Notes under the pieces: model-generated
What the model was told of the DNA's origin: nothing
Seen by the model: only the letters and a program-made list of their open reading frames with translations
Database searches by the model: none
Made by a program: the position numbers and the translations under genes
From: JBDKGV01 sp039798005
GTDB taxonomy: Bacteria; Fibrobacterota; Fibrobacteria; UBA5070
Direction of reading: 5' to 3'
Length of the DNA stretch: 5,372 bases
NCBI GenBank assembly: GCA_039798005.1
Contig: JBDKGV010000241.1
Location: forward strand, 1 to 5,372
In this document: positions 1 to 4,842 of the stretch, piece by piece
Layout: the number at the start of each line of letters is the position of its first letter
Numbering within the stretch: position 1 is the stretch's first letter

Positions 1-32
1 ACTTCGGTGGGGATTCCATCGCCATCATGTGA
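1..32 (+). CDS. Possible 3' end of an upstream gene (last 9 codons)
   Basis: Reading from base 3 gives FGGDSIAIM and a TGA stop at 30-32. The third codon positions are mostly G or C, as in the real genes of this window, while the alternative frame ending at 34-36 has AT-rich third positions. A strong + strand terminator begins six bases after the stop, which supports a + strand gene ending here. Nine residues are too few to identify a family, and the function is unknown. The alternative is that the upstream gene ends outside the window and these codons are chance. Confidence 0.4.
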   Translation, partial: FGGDSIAIM

Positions 33-35
33 ATG

Positions 36-67
36 AGCCGTCTTTCTTCGGAAAGGCGGTTTTTTTT
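36..67 (+). terminator. Rho-independent terminator of the upstream gene
   Basis: The arms CCGTCTTTC (38-46) and GAAAGGCGG (51-59) pair over 9 bp with one G-T wobble, around a TTCG tetraloop (47-50). Eight T residues follow at 60-67. There is no matching A-run on the other side, so it acts on + strand transcription only. It isolates the GH8 region from whatever lies upstream. Confidence 0.9.
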
Positions 68-79
68 GTGTCCGGCGAT

Positions 80-250
80 GTTGCAAATCCCTCCTCTGGA
101 GGGGTGTCCGCCGACTTGCGGAAGTTCAGGCCGCCGCTGCGTTTAGCGTTGCAAATTCCCCTCCACTGGAGGGCTGCCCGCCGACTTGCCGTAGTTGCAA
201 ATTCCCCTCCACTGGAGGGGTGCCCCGCAGGGGCGGGGTGGTCCACCCCT
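80..250. repeat. Three degenerate copies of a GC-rich palindromic repeat
   Basis: Copies start at 80, 148 and 194 with GTTGCAAAT, followed by a CCCCTCC...GGAGGGG inverted repeat and, in copies 1 and 2, by CCGCCGACTTGC. Copies 2 and 3 are directly abutted with a 46-base step; copies 1 and 2 are 68 bases apart. Copy 1 is two bases shorter in its palindrome. Copy 3 diverges after the palindrome and adds two more inverted repeats: GCCCC-GCA-GGGGC (222-234) and GGGGTGG-T-CCACCCC (235-249). It looks like a dispersed intergenic, REP-like element. From memory, similar CCCCTCC/GGAGGGG strings recur between genes in other environmental genomes; this was not searched. No transposase or cas gene is in the window. 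Confidence 0.75.
204..249. repeat. Three consecutive hairpins in the third repeat copy
   Basis: Three inverted repeats lie head to tail. CCCCTCCA and TGGAGGGG (8-bp arms around one C, 204-220) are followed by GCCCC/GGGGC around GCA (222-234), then GGGGTGG/CCACCCC around one T (235-249). Two have almost no loop, so they are better seen as DNA palindromes or cruciform-type sites than RNA hairpins. No T-run follows, so this is not a terminator. Confidence 0.7.
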
Positions 251-398
251 GTGAGGCCGCTTGCGGTGCGATGCTCTGAGTTTGTCGAGGGCTTTGCTGC
301 GGTGGTGATTTGATTGGGTTTCTTGGCACCAAGAGCGCGTTCCTTGGTGGGATTCTTTTGGGGCAAATCCGGGCAAAAAGGGGCATATTCTGCACGGA
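251..398. other. Intergenic stretch without a gene
   Basis: No convincing coding frame is present. The string at 274-291 (ctctgagtttgtcgaggg) resembles, from memory, a short dispersed intergenic repeat found in many environmental bacteria (the complement CCCTCGACAAACTCAGAG). A small inverted repeat CTTGG-CA-CCAAG lies at 322-333. The phased GGGCAAA repeat at 361-387 is listed separately. Confidence 0.5.
361..387. repeat. Three 10-bp-phased GGGCAWA direct repeats
   Basis: GGGCAAA at 361, GGGCAAA at 371 and GGGCATA at 381 are spaced exactly 10 bp apart, about one helical turn. Short A-tracts therefore fall on the same face of the DNA, which favours intrinsic bending or cooperative protein binding. 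The block ends 12 bases before the CRP-type operator. Its function is inferred from spacing only. Confidence 0.5.
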
Positions 399-416
399 AT
401 GTGATCTGGATCACAT
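399..416. promoter_or_regulatory. CRP-type operator upstream of the GH8 pair
   Basis: ATGTGATC-TG-GATCACAT is a perfect inverted repeat with 8-bp arms. It contains TGTGA-N6-TCACA exactly, the established binding consensus of the cAMP receptor protein. An FNR site would have TTGAT-N4-ATCAA; the G at the discriminating position favours CRP over FNR. Its centre (407.5) is about 143 bases before the start codon at 551 and about 114 bases before the start site inferred from the TATAAT box. That is farther than usual class I spacing, so either a closer promoter exists or the site acts at a distance. Confidence 0.7.
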
Positions 417-486
417 CTTGCGAGAATTCGAGACCTTTCCGAAAGGAAATGGCGACATAGTTGTCAACAGAAAGCCTGCGAATGAC

Positions 487-515
487 CCTTGGGATGAAAA
501 AAACGGGCTTATAAT
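487..515 (+). promoter_or_regulatory. Probable sigma-70 type promoter of the GH8 pair
   Basis: A perfect TATAAT -10 box lies at 510-515, predicting transcription from about base 522 and a leader of about 29 bases. No good -35 box is found at 17-bp spacing (CCTTGG at 487-492); TTGGGA at 489-494 fits only with a 15-bp spacer. A weak -35 would suit activator dependence, consistent with the CRP-type site upstream. Confidence 0.55.
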
Positions 516-550
516 GGTTATTGCTTTCACCACTTCGAAGGGTTCTACCG

Positions 551-2512
551 ATGAAACACCGTAAACTTCTGGCACTGATGGGCTTGGCGTTGCCTGTGGT
601 GGCCAACGCCTGGATGTTCCCCGCCTCTGTCTATCCAAAGCCCGCCGGCAAGTACACCTTGGTGACACCTTCCGACTCGGCCGCCTTTGCCTCGGCGCTC
701 AAGAGTGGCTGGAGCAGTTGGAAAAATCGCTTCGTCAATAGCAGTGGCTATGTGACGGACCCTTCGGGCTTCACTCCCAACAATGGCCGGGTATCCGAAG
801 GCGTGGGCTATGGCATGTTGCTTGCCGTGCTCAACAACGACTCGGCGGCCTTCCGCTCCATCTGGTTCAATGCCGAGACCAATTTCTGGTACTCCAAGTC
901 CGAGCCTTATGGCTGGTACGGCTGGCAGTCAAACAGCCAGACCAACGAAGACAACATGTGGGGAGCCCCGGACGCGGAAGAAGACGTGGCTTTGGCCTTG
1001 ATCTTCGCTTCGGCCTTGGTGCGCAAGAAGCACTGGCCGGATTACCAGTTCATCGGAAACCACAAGGATTATGCAAATCCTTCGTCCTCGGTCCGGTGCA
1101 CGATCTCGGTGGACGAGAAGGCGCGTCACATGCTGACCTCGCTCTCGCGCTATTCCACCAGCCAAGGCACCGGGTTTGTGGTCAACGACTACATCCAGCA
1201 CAACACTTCGCCCTATGCCCAAACCAACACGGCGGGCACCGTGAAGATCACGCTGCAGAACATGAGCTACTTCGCTCCGGCGTGGTATGAGGTGTTCAAG
1301 AGCTACATGAGCTACAACAAGATCATCTCGGCCAATGACTGGGATGTCCTCATCAAGAACGAATATGCCGTATTGGCTGCTCAGCCCAATTCGAGCAAGG
1401 GCATGGCGCGCGACTGGAGTCTGGAAACCGGCGCCTATGTGAAGCTGGGATGGATGACAGGCAGCTTGTTTGGCCATGTGGGCGACATGTGGTATGACGC
1501 CATCCGTGTCCCGTATCGTATTGGCATGGCGGCCTACTGGTTCCAGGATGCCAATGCTACTGCCTATACCAAGAAGGTCTGGAGTGGTGGCGCCGTGAGT
1601 GCTTCGTCTCCAACCATGTTCACGGGATTGGACGGCACTCCTTCACCCAATCTTCCTGGTCTTGTGATCACCCCGCGCGCCATGTGGGCGGTGTCCGCTT
1701 ATGGTGGCCGTGCCGCTGGCGATGCCGCTTCAACCACGGCCGCGACGACCTTCCACAATGCGCTCAAGAGCACAAACTACGCTGGCAGCGCGCAATACTT
1801 CGACGAGAGCCTTGGATTGCTGGGTGGCTTGGTCGCCGGTGGTTGCTTCCCGAACATCTGGGATGACCTCAAGGCCTCCTTCCCCGACACCTCGGCGGTC
1901 CTGAAGACCTTCACCGCCACCATCAAGGGCAACAAGACCGAAGGAACGATCGGCACCGACTCGGTCTTCTTCTCGGCGAGCTTTGACAAGGCCGCGACCT
2001 GCACCGTGTATGTGGCGGGACTGAAGTCGAAGGCCCAGTGGAAAGGGATGTTCAAGACCACCGGGACCACGGCCGGGACTGCCAAATGGAAAATGGGCCA
2101 AAAAACCAGCGTTGCTGGTGTCAGCTTCAACAGCACCGAAGGCGAATACGTCTCGGTGACCTTGCGTTGGGCCGGCTCCAATCCGGCGACTTCCGTCAAG
2201 GTCTTGGATCCGATCAAGATGTGCGGCTTGGAATCCTGCACATCTGTCGGCATCGAGTCGCAGTCCAAGGCCAAGGCATCTCTCCAGCGCATGGCCGATG
2301 GCTCCATGCTGATCCGTCAGCCCTGGTTCTCCACGGGTTCGGTCCGCGTGCGCGTTCGCAATGCCGCAGGCATGTCGTACTTCCAGTCCGAGATGGCCCT
2401 TGACAACGGAGCCATCAAGCTGCCCAGCTTGTCGTTGGCTCCAGGATGGTACTCGGTCGAGACCGAAGCCGCCGGCCAGCGTTCCACCCAATCCTTTACC
2501 CTGAGCCACTGA
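551..2512 (+). CDS. Secreted glycoside hydrolase family 8 enzyme (first of tandem pair)
   Basis: This 653-residue exported enzyme is predicted to cleave internal beta-1,4 bonds of cellulose, mixed-linkage glucan or xylan; the substrate cannot be fixed from sequence. The start is ATG 551, because it follows a GAAGGG ribosome site (537-542) by 8 bases and opens a signal peptide (MKHRK, hydrophobic core, ANA-W cut after residue 20). An in-frame TTG at 521 lies at the inferred transcription start and is rejected. The GH8 domain spans about 30-445. The expected general acid is E83 in SEGVGYGM, the signature Asp is D141 in APDAEED, and the probable base is D316 in YDAIRVPYR. The signature is atypical: Pro for Ser/Thr and Glu for the second Asp. 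A beta-rich module (about 447-560) and a Por-like C-terminal domain (566-653) follow. The family call is firm; the secretion route is inferred. Confidence 0.92.
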   Translation: MKHRKLLALMGLALPVVANAWMFPASVYPKPAGKYTLVTPSDSAAFASALKSGWSSWKNRFVNSSGYVTDPSGFTPNNGRVSEGVGYGMLLAVLNNDSAAFRSIWFNAETNFWYSKSEPYGWYGWQSNSQTNEDNMWGAPDAEEDVALALIFASALVRKKHWPDYQFIGNHKDYANPSSSVRCTISVDEKARHMLTSLSRYSTSQGTGFVVNDYIQHNTSPYAQTNTAGTVKITLQNMSYFAPAWYEVFKSYMSYNKIISANDWDVLIKNEYAVLAAQPNSSKGMARDWSLETGAYVKLGWMTGSLFGHVGDMWYDAIRVPYRIGMAAYWFQDANATAYTKKVWSGGAVSASSPTMFTGLDGTPSPNLPGLVITPRAMWAVSAYGGRAAGDAASTTAATTFHNALKSTNYAGSAQYFDESLGLLGGLVAGGCFPNIWDDLKASFPDTSAVLKTFTATIKGNKTEGTIGTDSVFFSASFDKAATCTVYVAGLKSKAQWKGMFKTTGTTAGTAKWKMGQKTSVAGVSFNSTEGEYVSVTLRWAGSNPATSVKVLDPIKMCGLESCTSVGIESQSKAKASLQRMADGSMLIRQPWFSTGSVRVRVRNAAGMSYFQSEMALDNGAIKLPSLSLAPGWYSVETEAAGQRSTQSFTLSH

Positions 2513-2522
2513 GGCTGATGTC

Positions 2523-4418
2523 ATGAAGCTACGTACCCTTTCGGCAATCGCAATCTTGGTCGGGATGGGAGCCGGTGCAGCGACCGCCGGCACTCCCTTC
2601 GTCTGGTACCCGGAGCCGCAGCTCAAGTACCCGCATCGGACCTTGGCCTGGGAAGACGGCCTGATCACCCACTACGAGGCATGGAAGGCTCGCTTCGTCG
2701 ATGCCAACGGCTTGGTGCTGGGCAGCGACCCGTCGGGAAAGAAGCGCGCCATTTCCGAAGGCCAGTCCTACGGCATGTTGCTTTCGCTGTGGTTCAACGA
2801 CCAGGCGATGTTCGACAAGATCTGGAAAGCCACCGAAACCGGCTTCTGGCGCTCGGGCAAGGGTGTCGGCGGTTGGTATGCATGGCTCAACTCGGGCGAT
2901 GACAATTTCGCTGGTGATGCCGATCAGGACATCGCTGGCGCCTTGATCTGCGCCTCGGCCCTTGTCGATGCCAAGCATTGGAACAACACGACCAGCCCGT
3001 CCACGTACAATGCCAAGGCCCAGATCGTCTTGAAGTCGGTCTGGAACAACCTGGTGAACAAGAGCGACTACCAGATCGAGTCCTGGCCCAACGCGGGAAC
3101 CGGCATTCGCAACCCCAGCTACCACATGCCCCAGTGGTACACGGTGTTCACTGAGTTTGCCAAGGCCAACGGTCTGACCGGCATGGACTGGGACAAGGTG
3201 CGTGCGGCCTCGTATGCGCTCATGAAGGCCCAGCCAAACTCAAGCAAGGGCATGGCGCGCAACTTCAGCACCGCCACGGGCGGCTCGCCCTCGGGCGGCA
3301 CCTCGGCCTTGGTCGGCAGCAACAACCGCGACATGGGCTTTGACGCCATCCGCGTGCCGTACCGCATGGGCATGGACGCCATGTGGACGCGCAATCCCGA
3401 AGCCGTCAAGTGGTGCAAGAGCGTCTGGACGGCCGGTGCGGTCGATCCGGCCATGCCCGGCATGTACGGGGTCGATGCCGCGAACCTGCTGGGCTGGGGC
3501 ACGGCGCCCAAGTTCACGGATGCCGCGTACGAAAAGCCCATGACCAACACCATGTGGGGCACTTCAGCGGTCGCGGTGGCCGATTCGTCCACAGCGGCAG
3601 CCGATGCCTTCCAGACCATGGCCGTGTATGTCCAGAACAACGGCGGCTTGAACTCCCGCAACTACTTCGGCAACTACGATGTCAGCGACTCCTCGGAAGC
3701 GGTGAACCCGCCCAACAAGAACTACTACGCCCAGACCCTTGGTCTTTTGGGCGCGGTGGCGATGGCAGGACGCGCGCCCAACGTTTGGGACGACCTGAAG
3801 AACATCTGGGTGGTTCCTGACACTTCGGCCAAGCTCACCAGCTTCACCGCAAGCAAGATGAGTGGAACCTATGGAGCGGATTCGATCACCTTCACCTTCA
3901 AGTTCAGCAAGGCCGCGACCTGCACCTTGAACATCGTTGGTGACAAGTCCAAGGCGCGCAACTACACCATCCTCAAGGGATCGACCGGTTCCACCGTCAA
4001 GTGGAAGATGGGCGTTGCAACGGGTGTGGCCGCGACGAAGTTCTTGGGTGAAACCGGTGAGACCGTGACCGCGACCATGAAGTGGGCGGGAATGCCGGCG
4101 ACCACCAGCAACAATGTGATCGCCAACATCCAGATGGTCGGGACGGTCGGCATCCGCGACCAGGCAGGTTCCAAGGCCACGCTCCAGCGCCAGGCCGACG
4201 GCTCCATGCTGGTCCGTCAGCCGTGGTTCTCGGAAGCCTCTCCGGTGCGCTTGCGCTTGCGCAATGCCGCAGGCCTTGTGCTGCGCACCTCGGAGTCCAT
4301 GCCTGAGGCCAATGGCAGCGTGCGTCTGTCGGCCCAGTCGCTGGCACCGGGATGGTACTCCTTGGAGATGGAGTCCAACGGCGAGCGCGCAACCCAGAGC
4401 TTCTCTCTGACGCGCTAA
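2523..4418 (+). CDS. Secreted glycoside hydrolase family 8 enzyme (second of tandem pair)
   Basis: This 631-residue paralogue of the preceding gene starts 10 bases after its stop. A GAGG at 2511-2514, overlapping that stop, is the only ribosome-site match, so translational coupling is likely. The signal peptide is MKLR plus a hydrophobic stretch ending ATA-G, cut after residue 22. The GH8 domain covers about 25-430, with general acid E79 in SEGQSYGM, D132/D134/D136 in AGDADQDIA (closer to the family signature than its partner) and probable base D274 in FDAIRVPYR. NSSKGMAR and DAIRVPYR are shared with the first enzyme. A middle module (about 433-540) and a C-terminal domain (542-631) match those of the partner. 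It probably acts with its partner on the same polymer, outside the cytoplasm, with a different cleft. Cellulase, lichenase and xylanase activity are all possible. Confidence 0.92.
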   Translation: MKLRTLSAIAILVGMGAGAATAGTPFVWYPEPQLKYPHRTLAWEDGLITHYEAWKARFVDANGLVLGSDPSGKKRAISEGQSYGMLLSLWFNDQAMFDKIWKATETGFWRSGKGVGGWYAWLNSGDDNFAGDADQDIAGALICASALVDAKHWNNTTSPSTYNAKAQIVLKSVWNNLVNKSDYQIESWPNAGTGIRNPSYHMPQWYTVFTEFAKANGLTGMDWDKVRAASYALMKAQPNSSKGMARNFSTATGGSPSGGTSALVGSNNRDMGFDAIRVPYRMGMDAMWTRNPEAVKWCKSVWTAGAVDPAMPGMYGVDAANLLGWGTAPKFTDAAYEKPMTNTMWGTSAVAVADSSTAAADAFQTMAVYVQNNGGLNSRNYFGNYDVSDSSEAVNPPNKNYYAQTLGLLGAVAMAGRAPNVWDDLKNIWVVPDTSAKLTSFTASKMSGTYGADSITFTFKFSKAATCTLNIVGDKSKARNYTILKGSTGSTVKWKMGVATGVAATKFLGETGETVTATMKWAGMPATTSNNVIANIQMVGTVGIRDQAGSKATLQRQADGSMLVRQPWFSEASPVRLRLRNAAGLVLRTSESMPEANGSVRLSAQSLAPGWYSLEMESNGERATQSFSLTR

Positions 4419-4440
4419 GCACCCAAGGACATCTGATTTG

Positions 4441-4475
4441 AAAAGGGGAGCCGCAAGGCTCCCCTTTTGCGTTTT
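4441..4475 (+). terminator. Rho-independent terminator after the GH8 pair
   Basis: The arms AAAAGGGGAGCC (4441-4452) and GGCTCCCCTTTT (4457-4468) pair perfectly over 12 bp around a GCAA tetraloop, followed by GCGTTTT. It starts 22 bases after the stop of the second GH8 gene. The A-run on the left arm means it could also work on the other strand. It separates the GH8 transcript from nifH. Confidence 0.88.
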
Positions 4476-4498
4476 CCCGGCAGGACTGCCCCGGACCG

Positions 4499-4597
4499 TT
4501 GCCTGAAAGGGCAAGACCCCGCAGCGCACCGTACAGACGCCCCGGCGGGGCGTCTCAAAACCAATGCGCGAGGAGGCTTGATGAGCCCGTCTCGGGC
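4499..4597 (+). other. Chain of potential RNA stem-loops, possible structured leader or ncRNA
   Basis: Four elements follow one another. TTGCC/GGCAA pairs around TGAAAG (4499-4514). GCGCA (4524-4528) pairs with TGCGC (4565-4569), enclosing a perfect 9-bp stem AGACGCCCC/GGGGCGTCT around GGC (4535-4555). GCCCG/CGGGC pairs around TCT (4585-4597). AGACCCCG (4514-4521) could instead pair with CGGGG..TCT (4546-4555, two-base bulge), so two exclusive folds exist. No T-run follows the 9-bp stem, so it is not a standard terminator. It does not match a known riboswitch that I recognise. A GAGGAGG ribosome-site-like sequence begins right after the enclosed stem. Confidence 0.35.
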
Positions 4598-4715
4598 GAA
4601 CAGGGCCGGAAATGGCACAATAATCGATGATATCATCCAGAACATTCGACGTAAACGCGACAAAGACAATGATTTGTCAAGATCTGTCAGTTTAATGTCG
4701 ATTGTCAGTGAATAA
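4581..4715 (+). CDS. Doubtful small ORF, 44 residues, unknown
   Basis: This ORF is preceded by a full AGGAGG (4571-4576) only four bases before ATG 4581, and ends at TAA 4713-4715. The product would be small and rich in Arg/Lys and Asp, with a possible short helix around residues 13-26 (TIIDDIIQNI then basic residues). I recognise no family. Evidence against it: codon use is unlike the neighbours (many A/T third positions in the second half), and its second half overlaps the palindrome and TGTC repeats that look like nifH control DNA. It could be a leader peptide, the remnant of a decayed gene, or chance. No promoter for it is clear. Confidence 0.25.
   Translation: MSPSRANRAGNGTIIDDIIQNIRRKRDKDNDLSRSVSLMSIVSE
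4626..4637. promoter_or_regulatory. Perfect 12-bp palindrome, possible operator
   Basis: GATGATATCATC is exactly self-complementary, and symmetry stops at the next base on each side. It lies about 170 bases before the inferred nifH transcription start, a typical distance for an enhancer-type or repressor site. It does not match the NifA (TGT-N10-ACA) or NtcA (GTA-N8-TAC) consensus. The binding protein is unknown. Confidence 0.35.
4659..4709. promoter_or_regulatory. Cluster of GACAA/TTGTC repeats upstream of nifH
   Basis: GACAA occurs at 4659 and 4665, and the second copy forms an inverted repeat with TTGTC (4665-4678, 4-base centre). TGTC then recurs at 4675, 4685, 4696 and 4703, giving steps of 10, 11 and 7 bases, so three copies sit on nearly the same helix face. 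TGTCAGT is repeated exactly at 4685 and 4703. The cluster lies about 90-140 bases upstream of the inferred nifH start, where an enhancer-binding protein would be expected. No TGT is followed by ACA at the NifA spacing. Confidence 0.45.
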
Positions 4716-4774
4716 TGGATGTGGAATTAAGAGAAAGAAGGATCTATCAAGTAAAAGAGTCGGCAAATGAGTAT

Positions 4775-4790
4775 TGGCACGGCCTTTGAT
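4775..4790 (+). promoter_or_regulatory. Sigma-54 (RpoN) -24/-12 promoter of nifH
   Basis: TGGCAC-GGCCT-TTGAT fits the TGGCAC-N5-TTGCW consensus with exact spacing and one mismatch, A for C in the -12 element (base 4789). It predicts transcription from about 4801 and a 42-base leader. Sigma-54 control of nifH is established in many diazotrophs, so position and context agree. A half-matching IHF-like sequence (TATCAA at 4745-4750) lies about 50 bases upstream of the start, but its second half does not fit. Confidence 0.8.
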
Positions 4791-4808
4791 CTACCCATAT
4801 CACGAAGA

Positions 4809-4825
4809 CGACGCGGGTTGCGTCG
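4809..4825 (+). other. Stem-loop in the nifH leader
   Basis: CGACGC (4809-4814) and GCGTCG (4820-4825) pair perfectly over 6 bp around GGGTT. It lies near the 5' end of the predicted nifH mRNA and ends five bases before the AGGAGG ribosome site. It may protect the 5' end of the message or influence translation, which is an inference. Confidence 0.45.
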
Positions 4826-4842
4826 GAAGCAGGAGGTCGAGG

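Noticed and set aside
80..250. CRISPR array
   Set aside because: Only three unequal copies with steps of 68 and 46 bases, no unique spacers of regular length and no cas genes.
29..313. 94-codon + strand ORF and overlapping - strand ORFs (25-606, 126-395, 143-376)
   Set aside because: They run through the palindromic repeats and the terminator, their repeated peptides (PPLEG..., SGGEFAT) simply translate the repeat, and none has a ribosome site.
399..416. FNR or NnrR/DNR site
   Set aside because: The inner bases would fit, but the arms have GTGAT/ATCAC rather than TTGAT/ATCAA, the discriminating position for CRP.
521..550. TTG start adding 10 residues to the first GH8 protein
   Set aside because: It sits at the predicted transcription start, lacks a ribosome site and would put MLSPLRRVLP before a well-formed signal peptide.
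1730..2668. 312-codon - strand ORF (also 929-1477 and 3564-4529 on the - strand)
   Set aside because: They are antisense shadows of the GH8 genes, long only because of high GC, with compositions typical of shadow frames and no family likeness.
4467..4580. Longer version of the small ORF starting at TTG 4467
   Set aside because: That start lies inside the GH8 terminator stem and has no ribosome site; the only supported start is ATG 4581.
4578..4604. Hammerhead ribozyme core (TTGATGAG, a GCCCG/CGGGC stem, CGAAC)
   Set aside because: The conserved C of CUGAUGA is replaced by U, the GAAA box reads GAAC, and stems I and III with a cleavage site could not be placed.
4745..4757. IHF site between enhancer and nifH promoter
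   Set aside because: TATCAA fits the first half of WATCAA-N4-TTR, but the second half reads AAG; too weak to list as a feature.
4640..4775. NifA upstream activating sequence TGT-N10-ACA
   Set aside because: Every TGT in the interval was checked and none is followed by ACA at the required distance.
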